IMG/VR virus record: IMGVR_UViG_3300032895_000190 | Location: 1 to 36,002 of that record | Source: a virus | Strand: one strand, 5' to 3' | Length of the DNA stretch: 36,002 nt | Notes under the pieces: generated by a model | What the model saw: only the letters and a program-made list of their open reading frames with translations | Databases searched by the model: none | Told to the model about the DNA's origin: nothing | Program-made: the position numbers and the translations under genes | Shown here: positions 30,761 through 36,002 of the stretch, piece by piece | How the letters are laid out: each line of letters starts with the position of its first letter | Numbering within the stretch: position 1 is the first letter of the stretch

Positions 30761-32715
30761 GTGGCGGTGACGGCGGCGGTGATCGCCGTGCCGTTCTGCA
30801 TCGTCTGGGTGGTGCTCGCGATCACCGCGAACACGGCGTCGCCGCCGCTGTCGTAGAAGATCATCCAGCCGTACCAGGTGCCGGCCGATGCGGGCATGTT
30901 CGCGGAGTAGGAGCCGTAAACCAGGGGATTGCCGTTGAACAACGTCATCGCCTGCAACGTCGCCGGTGGATCGACCTGGGTTGCCGACCATCCGAAGCTC
31001 GCCGAGGCGACCGACGAACTGGTGCAGAAGGTGGCGATCGCCCCGGTCGAACCGTGCGCCACCGGGGCAATCGGATAACCGCCGGTGCCCCAATAGGTGA
31101 AGCTGCCGAGCGCTGGTCCCGGCGTGGCGGTCACGGTCGTGCCGGGGCCGCTGCCGGCCGCGTTCACCCCGAACACGTTGAACTGGTATTCCAACCCGGC
31201 GATCAGGCCGGTGACCGTGTAATACGCGTTGGCGATGCCGGCCGCGGCGGTGACCCAATTCGAAGAGCCATTGATGCGATACTGGATCGTGTAGGTTGCC
31301 GCCGCCCCATGCGAACTATCGACCGCGGGCGCCGTCCACGACAGCGGCACGGTGAAGTTGGTCACCGTGCCGGCGGCGAGCGCGGTCACCGCGTTCGGCC
31401 CGGCGATCGTGGTGGTGGATGCGGTCACGGTGCCCGACGCCGTGCTGCCATTGCCGGCGGAGTTCGCCGCCACATAGAAATCGTAGGACGTGCCGGAGGC
31501 CAGGGTGGTCACCGTGTAGCTGGTCGCGCTCGCGGCCAGGCCCGCCGTCGCCAGCGACCACGTGCTGCCCGAGTGCAGCTTGAAGTAGGCAGAGAAGCCC
31601 GAGACGGTGCCTCCGCTTCCCGGCGCACTCCAGGTCAGCGTCATCGTGCTGCTGGTCGCCGCGCCCGCGGCAAGGTTCGTGGGCGCGCCGGGCGCCGCGC
31701 CGGCCGCGTCGGTCGATGCGGTGACGGCCGATGATGCGGTGCCGCTGCCGCCGCTGTTGGTCGCGATGACCTCGAAGTCATACGAGGTCGAGGCCGACAA
31801 GCCGGTCACCGTGTAGGGCGATGCGCTGGCACTGGTGGTGGCGGAACTCCACGGACCGCTGCCGGTGACACGGTAGTTCACGGTGTAGGCCGTCGGCGTG
31901 CCGCCGCTGCCGGGCGCGGTCCAGCTCAGCGTCATGGTCGAGGACGTGGCGCCGGACGTGGCAAGCCCGGTGACCTGGCCCGGCGCAGCCGGTGCGGGGC
32001 CCCCGCTGCCCGCCGAGAGCGTGGCGAAGTTCACCGTGCCGCCGCTATAGGTGGCCGAGCAAATGCGCGCCGATTCCCCGGTCGGCAGGACATTGCCAGC
32101 GTTGCTGGTGGTGATGCCTGCCCCGAGAGTCACGTTGCTGCCACTGACGTTCACCACGTCGCACATGAAGCCGCTGCCCATCGTGCCGGTCGGCGTGATG
32201 GTCACCGCCTGGCTGCAGATCAGCAGCGCATTGTTGTGCGTCGAACCGTCGAGGTTGGTGTTCTCCGTGAGCTCCACCACCGGACGGTGATAGCCAGGCA
32301 GATGCGATGCCATGAGCGACCACACCCCGGACAGCGTCTGCCGCAGCAGCACGTTGCTGCCCTGGCCGCTGGGGAAGGTGTCGGTGTCGGAGGCCGGACT
32401 GGCAGCCGACAACAGATCGATCGTCTCCGGGTTGAGCAGGGTTTGCAGAGTCACCGCCACGGTGCTGCCGCCCTGCCCGATCGGTACGGTATCGGTCGAT
32501 GCCACCGACGAAACCACGTCCAGTGCCGGCACCGAGAGCGCAACCGCCGCGAGCGCCGCAGCAGAAGTCGCCGAGGCCTGCGCCGCAATAGAGTTTGACA
32601 GCGCAGTCGCGGAATTGGCGAGCGCCGTTCCCGCCGCGGTCAGGGCAGATGCCGCCGTCGCCTGCACCGCCAGGACATCTGCTGCGAGTGCTTCATCGCC
32701 GGTCGCGATTGTCAT
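30757..32715 (-). CDS. FN3-domain tail fibre / receptor-binding protein
   Basis: 652 residues. Residues 1-65 are an Ala-rich helix (fibre-stem trimerisation-like). Residues about 70-235 include a phage fibre-type segment (PIGQGGSTVAVTLQTLL; TITPTGTMGSGFMCDVVNVSG). Three fibronectin type III domains follow at about 244-335, 341-433 and 438-531, each with SWTAPGSGG or SWTAPA and YDFEVIATNSGG-like strands. A 120-residue cap follows (YWGTGGYPIA ... ASFGWSATQV ... GTWYGWMIFYDSGGDAVFAVIAS). The FN3 and cap layout resembles the C-terminus of the circularisation protein at 17876-20518. It overlaps the downstream esterase by ATGA. Surface adhesion is inferred. Confidence 0.8.
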   Translation of the reverse strand: MTIATGDEALAADVLAVQATAASALTAAGTALANSATALSNSIAAQASATSAAALAAVALSVPALDVVSSVASTDTVPIGQGGSTVAVTLQTLLNPETIDLLSAASPASDTDTFPSGQGSNVLLRQTLSGVWSLMASHLPGYHRPVVELTENTNLDGSTHNNALLICSQAVTITPTGTMGSGFMCDVVNVSGSNVTLGAGITTSNAGNVLPTGESARICSATYSGGTVNFATLSAGSGGPAPAAPGQVTGLATSGATSSTMTLSWTAPGSGGTPTAYTVNYRVTGSGPWSSATTSASASPYTVTGLSASTSYDFEVIATNSGGSGTASSAVTASTDAAGAAPGAPTNLAAGAATSSTMTLTWSAPGSGGTVSGFSAYFKLHSGSTWSLATAGLAASATSYTVTTLASGTSYDFYVAANSAGNGSTASGTVTASTTTIAGPNAVTALAAGTVTNFTVPLSWTAPAVDSSHGAAATYTIQYRINGSSNWVTAAAGIANAYYTVTGLIAGLEYQFNVFGVNAAGSGPGTTVTATPGPALGSFTYWGTGGYPIAPVAHGSTGAIATFCTSSSVASASFGWSATQVDPPATLQAMTLFNGNPLVYGSYSANMPASAGTWYGWMIFYDSGGDAVFAVIASTTQTMQNGTAITAAVTAT

Positions 32716-32779
32716 CGTGCTGACCGCCTTTCGACGAATGACGCATCACGTTCGCTTCGCGACCGTTGGCAAGATTGCG

Positions 32780-33400
32780 TCATCCCCACACGTCTCCATC
32801 ATCCCAAACGAACCCACCCCAGACCGCGACCGTCCCGCGGACGGCTTCCTCGGCGATGATCGGTGTTGCGAGCTTGGTCGGATCGTCGGGTTGGATTGTT
32901 TCAGTGACGTTCGTCAGCGGATCGCCACGCGGCACGAAGCCGTCGGCATCGCTGATCGTCGCCTCGAAGCTCATCCGGTACATCCAGAACAGGCGGGCGC
33001 GATCGAAGGTCAGCAGCTCGCCGCCCGCGTAATAGAGACCGCGCGCGCCCCGGTCGGGGTCGATGTTCCACGCCAGCAGCGCACGGAACAGCGCGTACTT
33101 CATCGCCTCGACTTGGCTCACGCCGGCTTGGCCGCGGCGATCGGCCGAGGCGTCGAACTCGACAATCACGCCGATGGTCTCGGTGACGATTTGGAGGTTG
33201 CCGTCCAGCAGGTCGTTGCTACCGGTTTCATCCTCCAGCGGGATCACCACGGCCGCCGGATAGACGAACTTCCCGGTCGCCGGATCGGTGATCGCGATGA
33301 CGGACTCGACTCCGGTTTCAAAATCGGCCGCACCGCCGACGCGCCCGCCCAGCTCCGGGCAGTAGCGCCGGAGCTGCTCGATCACTTGCGAAATGTTCAT
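32780..33400 (-). CDS. putative tail terminator protein (Mu gp37-like)
   Basis: 206 residues from the ATG at 33400 (MNISQVIEQLRRYCPELGGRVGGAADFETG). The N-terminal helix, then AVVIPLEDETGSNDLLDGNLQIVTETIGVIVEFDASADRRG and VEAMKYALFRALLAWNIDPD, are typical of the tail terminator family that caps the tube and joins it to the neck. It lies between neck genes and tail genes as expected, though hicA-hicB now separates it from the neck genes. The in-frame extension to 33499 is Gly/Arg overlap with hicA and is rejected. Confidence 0.75.
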   Translation of the reverse strand: MNISQVIEQLRRYCPELGGRVGGAADFETGVESVIAITDPATGKFVYPAAVVIPLEDETGSNDLLDGNLQIVTETIGVIVEFDASADRRGQAGVSQVEAMKYALFRALLAWNIDPDRGARGLYYAGGELLTFDRARLFWMYRMSFEATISDADGFVPRGDPLTNVTETIQPDDPTKLATPIIAEEAVRGTVAVWGGFVWDDGDVWG

Positions 33401-33421
33401 CAGATTGGTCCGGTCAGTGGC

Positions 33422-33450
33422 TTGACAATCGGACACAGGCGTCCGAATTG
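33422..33450 (+). promoter_or_regulatory. putative hicA promoter with HicB-type operator
   Basis: A perfect -35 box TTGACA is at 33422-33427. Overlapping the spacer is the inverted repeat TCGGAC-ACAGGC-GTCCGA (33429-33446), a likely operator for autoregulation by the HTH-bearing HicB. The -10 region (about 33445-33450) is weak. The site sits in the 56-base gap between the divergent terminator and hicA starts. Confidence 0.45.
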
Positions 33451-33456
33451 GTGCCG

Positions 33457-33666
33457 ATGAAAGCCGCCGAGCTCCTGCGCCGCCTCCGCCGCCTGGCAAA
33501 CCGGCGTGGGTGGGATTTCAGCATCAGCGAGGGCGGCAACCACACGAAGGTGCGGATCAATGGCAAGCAAACCGTTGTGCCGCGTCACCCCTCGGACCTG
33601 AAGACCGGGACGCTGCGCGGCATCCTGAAGCAGATCGATGTCACGCCCGATGATCTGGAGAACTGA
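33457..33666 (+). CDS. hicA: HicA-family mRNA interferase toxin
   Basis: 69-residue toxin of a type II toxin-antitoxin pair. It starts MKAAELLRRLRRLANRRGWDF and has the dsRBD-like core with the catalytic histidine in GGNHTKVRI (His29), followed by TVVPRHPSDLKTGTLRGILKQIDV, the usual HicA C-terminus. Length fits the family (60-80 aa). A GTG and a TTG lie one or more codons upstream. It cleaves mRNA when free of HicB. It is followed by hicB three bases later on the same strand and is inserted between phage neck and tail-terminator genes on the opposite strand. Confidence 0.92.
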   Translation: MKAAELLRRLRRLANRRGWDFSISEGGNHTKVRINGKQTVVPRHPSDLKTGTLRGILKQIDVTPDDLEN

Positions 33667-33669
33667 GCG

Positions 33670-34098
33670 ATGCGCTACGCCTATCCTTACCACTTGGAAA
33701 CCCAACCCGAAGGCGGCTTCACCGTCACCTTTCCGGACGTTCCGGAGGCGATCACGCAGGGCGATACACGCGAGGAAGCAGCGACCATGGCCGAGGACGC
33801 TCTGGTCACTGCCCTGAGCTTCTACACGGACGATGGCCGCCCGCTGCCGCGGCCTTCGCCGGCGCGCGGCCGGCCGGTTGCCTACGTTCCGCCTCTGGTG
33901 GCGGCCAAGCTCGCATTGCACGAGTCCATGCTGGCCGGTGGTGTCTCCAACGTCGCGCTGGCTCATCGGCTGGGCCTGGATGAAAAGGCGGTGCGGCGTC
34001 TGCGCGATCCCCTGCACCGCAGTCATATCGATGTCATCGAGCGTGCGCTGCGAGAACTTGGACACCGGTTGGTTGTCGGGGTGACGGAAGTGGCGTGA
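33670..34098 (+). CDS. hicB: HicB-family antitoxin with DNA-binding domain
   Basis: 142 residues. Residues 1-65 form the partial RNase-H-like fold of HicB (YAYPYHLETQPEGGFTVTFPDVPEAITQGDTREEAATMAEDAL). Residues about 80-140 form a helix-turn-helix (KLALHESMLAGGVSNVALAHRLGLDEKAVRRLRDP), with which it would autorepress at the repeat upstream of hicA. GGAG lies about ten bases before the ATG at 33670. It neutralises HicA and, as a prophage moron, could stabilise the lysogen or act in phage defence. Confidence 0.92.
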   Translation: MRYAYPYHLETQPEGGFTVTFPDVPEAITQGDTREEAATMAEDALVTALSFYTDDGRPLPRPSPARGRPVAYVPPLVAAKLALHESMLAGGVSNVALAHRLGLDEKAVRRLRDPLHRSHIDVIERALRELGHRLVVGVTEVA

Positions 34099-34121
34099 AC
34101 GGGCCACGGCCTGACCGAACA

Positions 34122-34619
34122 TCACCGCTTCCCCCGCTGAAACTTCAGCCCGCTGATCACCGCGATGCGCACTCGGTCAGCCAGGCCGTTCGCGATAGCC
34201 TGGTCGAGTGCCGGCTCCAGGAATGGACGCGGCAGCAGGATGCGCTTCTTCGAGATCGCGCCGCGCTTCATGCGGCGAGGCCCGATCGAAGCGGCTAACA
34301 CGAAGCTGGATGCTTTGCTTGTGTCACCGCCGCCGCCCTTCGCGCCGCGCGACAGGAACAGCGCGTAGAACTCGGAGGCGCGGATGGTGACTCCCTCGCC
34401 GTCCTTCCAGACCCGGGCGCGGATAGACCGCGCCAGCTTCCCCGAGACGCTCCGCGGCGGCTCGCCGGGAGCTGACGGGTGTTTTCTGCCGCCCGCCCGG
34501 ATCAGGGCGCGGGCGCGCGCCACAACCTCGGCACCGACGCCGCGCATGACGGCGCGCACCTGCTGCTTGCCGGCCACGATCGTCCAGCCGCCCGGCACGG
34601 TGATGTGCAGGAGGGGCAT
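34122..34619 (-). CDS. HK97 gp10-like / neck-tail completion protein
   Basis: 165 residues. The segments QVRAVMRGVGAEVVARARALIRAGG, PGEPPRSVSGKLARSIRARVWKDGEGVTIRASEFYALFL and LLPRPFLEPALDQA follow the phage HK97-gp10 family: an N-terminal helix, SG..L..SI, a beta pair, then RPF. It joins the head-tail interface. The start overlaps the stop of the adaptor gene (ATGA). It converges with hicB over a 23-base gap. Confidence 0.8.
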   Translation of the reverse strand: MPLLHITVPGGWTIVAGKQQVRAVMRGVGAEVVARARALIRAGGRKHPSAPGEPPRSVSGKLARSIRARVWKDGEGVTIRASEFYALFLSRGAKGGGGDTSKASSFVLAASIGPRRMKRGAISKKRILLPRPFLEPALDQAIANGLADRVRIAVISGLKFQRGKR

Positions 34620-35014
34620 CAGACGCGTTTCTCCAGTTCACAATCGAGCCGCAGAAACCGCTGGCGGCCGTCGATCGGCATCACGCGCCGCACCCGGAAC
34701 CGCTCGACCATTTCGCTCTCATCCGGTCGCTTCGTGACACGAAAAATGACGTGCGTCGTGTCAACCCAATCGAGCCACCGAATGACGATGCGATGCGTGA
34801 CCGGGGTGTTGACCTGTTCCGCCGCATAGAACGTCATCGTTCCGATCGGCTGGACATCGGCCCGCACAGTCTGCCGTTTCGCGATGGTTTCCAGAAATCC
34901 CGGGCTGTCCGGGTCCGCCGCCTGCTCGCGGGTCGCAATCACCACCCGCCAGCGCAGCGAGCCGATCCGAACCGCATTCGGGTCCGGTCCAGGTGCGGGT
35001 TCTGGCAAAGCCAT
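34619..35014 (-). CDS. phage head-tail adaptor (head closure) protein
   Basis: 131 residues from the ATG at 35014. The beta-rich body RIGSLRWRVVIATREQAADPDSPG, TIAKRQTVRADVQPIGTMTFYAAEQVNTPVTHRIVIRWLDWVDTTHVIFR matches head-tail joining proteins (SPP1 gp16/HK97 gp7-like). It overlaps the following gene by ATGA. It sits between the gp6-like connector and the gp10-like protein, the usual order. An earlier in-frame start at 35098 gives Arg/Cys/Ser-rich overlap sequence and is rejected. Confidence 0.85.
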   Translation of the reverse strand: MALPEPAPGPDPNAVRIGSLRWRVVIATREQAADPDSPGFLETIAKRQTVRADVQPIGTMTFYAAEQVNTPVTHRIVIRWLDWVDTTHVIFRVTKRPDESEMVERFRVRRVMPIDGRQRFLRLDCELEKRV

Positions 35015-35018
35015 CGCA

Positions 35019-35660
35019 TCAACCGCCGAGGAACTGCAACCGCTGCCGGTCGAGCAACCACTGCGCCGCTTCCGGCATCGTAGCCGCAGAGTCACCACGA
35101 TGTTCGTAAAGAAATGCCGTGGTCATCATAATCGCCTGGATCACCGTCGAGGGCACATCGTCTGCCTCGCCATAGCCGGCGACCATCGAGACTTGCAGAT
35201 GTTGCAGCTTGGTTCGGTAGGCCGCAAAGCCGCCGCTAAGTACCGTTTCGGGGCCGATGAACAGCGTTGCCGGCTCCAACGTCAGGTCGGCGACATAGCC
35301 AAGGATCACCGCCGGCGGCGTCACCGGCAGCGAAGCGGGCGAGATCGTTGTGGCGTTGCCCCATTCATCGAGCGTCGTTACCGACAGGATCGACTGCACC
35401 GGCGCGCGCGGCAGTTCCAGGGTTTCGTGCAGCCGGAGACGATCGCGAGGCAGGTCGGATGACGGCCGCATGGTCCACAGCAGCGTCTGCGTCAGGAGCG
35501 CGCGGCTAAGGTAGCCCTCCGCCATGACCCGAGCCGCGGTCAGGTAGCCCGTCAGCAGTTCGTCGTCCGCGTTGCTGTCGATCCGGCAGTGTCTCTTGAC
35601 TTGCTCGATCGACACCGGCTCCCCGGTTGGTTCCTCTGTCACCGTCAGCGTGGTTCGCAC
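35019..35660 (-). CDS. gp6-like head-tail connector
   Basis: 213 residues of the HK97 gp6-like connector family: EPVSIEQVKRHCRIDSNADDELLTGYLTAARVMAEGYLSRAL at the start, the middle LPRAPVQSILSVTTLDEWG, and the C-terminal VPSTVIQAIMMTTAFLYEHRGDS. It connects portal and neck. The listed start is a GTG at 35660 without an obvious RBS. Immediately upstream, a different frame (from ATG at 35730) reads MERSGYRNRALVAPVRRDG, which looks like the missing N-terminus; one base fewer in the six-C run at 35668-35673 would join the frames. Confidence 0.85.
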   Translation of the reverse strand: MRTTLTVTEEPTGEPVSIEQVKRHCRIDSNADDELLTGYLTAARVMAEGYLSRALLTQTLLWTMRPSSDLPRDRLRLHETLELPRAPVQSILSVTTLDEWGNATTISPASLPVTPPAVILGYVADLTLEPATLFIGPETVLSGGFAAYRTKLQHLQVSMVAGYGEADDVPSTVIQAIMMTTAFLYEHRGDSAATMPEAAQWLLDRQRLQFLGG

Positions 35661-35743
35661 TGCCCGGCCCCCCGTCCCTGCGCACCGGCGCCACGAGGGC
35701 GCGGTTGCGGTAGCCGCTGCGTTCCATCATCGTGTTGCATCCT

Positions 35744-36002
35744 TCACAGCATTTCCGATCGGGTGACGATGTTCACCACAGCGGCGGCGACCTGGTTCAC
35801 CGGAGATCCCGCCGTTCCGCTGCGCACCTGAAGCATGTTGATGCCGCGCCAGAGATAGGAGGGATCGGCCAAGGGAATGATGAACTGACCCGCTGCGGCG
35901 GTTATCGTCACCTCGTTGCCCGCGCCGTCGTACAGCTCCTGCCAGGTCGTCCCGCCGTCCGGGCTGACCTGAAACGTCAGGGGAGCCGTGGTCCAGACCG
36001 CC
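35744..36002 (-). CDS. C-terminal part of a phage structural protein, open at the window edge
   Basis: Reading from the right edge on the minus strand, an open frame gives about 85 residues, beginning AVWTTAPLTFQVSPDG and containing TTWQELYDGAGNEVTI, YLWRGINMLQVRSGTAGSPVNQ and ending VTRSEML. The beta-rich pattern and its place just upstream of the connector suggest a small head decoration or neck-associated structural protein. No start is visible because the gene continues beyond 36002. Confidence 0.65.
   Translation of the reverse strand, partial: AVWTTAPLTFQVSPDGGTTWQELYDGAGNEVTITAAAGQFIIPLADPSYLWRGINMLQVRSGTAGSPVNQVAAAVVNIVTRSEML

Noticed and set aside
32312-33460. 382-residue plus-strand open frame upstream of hicA
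   Set aside because: Antisense to fibre and terminator genes, low-information composition and no RBS.
1-36002. tRNA genes, rRNA, CRISPR arrays and insertion sequences
   Set aside because: No cloverleaf-like T-loop context, no regularly spaced repeats and no transposase or terminal inverted repeats were found by eye.

Overview
The window is a GC-rich bacterial segment, most likely alphaproteobacterial (an Acetobacteraceae-like host is a guess from base composition and phage gene style). Almost all of it is a prophage with a Mu-like contractile tail. A P4-type tyrosine integrase at the left edge (open at base 1) suggests site-specific integration rather than Mu transposition. No Mu transposase genes and no capsid or terminase genes lie inside the window; head genes should continue to the right.

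The phage structural genes are all on the minus strand and read from right to left: an incomplete structural protein at the right edge, gp6-like head-tail connector, head-tail adaptor, HK97-gp10-like protein, tail terminator, an FN3-domain fibre protein, an SGNH/LamG tail esterase and a small coiled-coil membrane protein. These are followed by a DUF2635 protein, tail sheath, tail tube, assembly chaperone with a probable -1 frameshift product, tape measure with a lysozyme domain, and a DNA-circularisation protein fused to FN3 domains. The baseplate set (gp44, gp45, gp46, gp47/J and gp48-like proteins), a glycine-rich fibre and a small adaptor-like protein complete the run. Many neighbours share ATGA or GTGA overlaps, as in one long morphogenesis transcript.

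Four cargo blocks interrupt or flank this run, and nearly all of their genes are on the plus strand. (1) 1524-7217: hsdS, an SMC/ABC-type ATPase, an HNH nuclease and hsdM, i.e. a Septu-like (PtuA/PtuB-like) pair nested in a type I modification operon with no hsdR visible. (2) 12930-17724: a nitrilase-fold hydrolase with an intact Glu-Lys-Cys triad, a winged-helix protein and an 891-residue double KaiC/RecA-like ATPase, inserted between the circularisation and gp44 genes; this is the best candidate for an undescribed system. (3) 25563-28384: an XRE regulator with a long helical C-terminus, divergent from two overlapping unknown genes, in visibly AT-richer DNA. (4) 33457-34098: a hicA-hicB toxin-antitoxin pair with a small inverted repeat upstream.

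The picture is of a Mu-tailed, integrase-driven prophage carrying several defence or conflict modules in inter-operon positions, mostly opposite to late transcription, so that they could be expressed in the lysogen while the tail genes are silent. That functional reading is inference; the gene order, strands, overlaps and motifs are read directly from the sequence.
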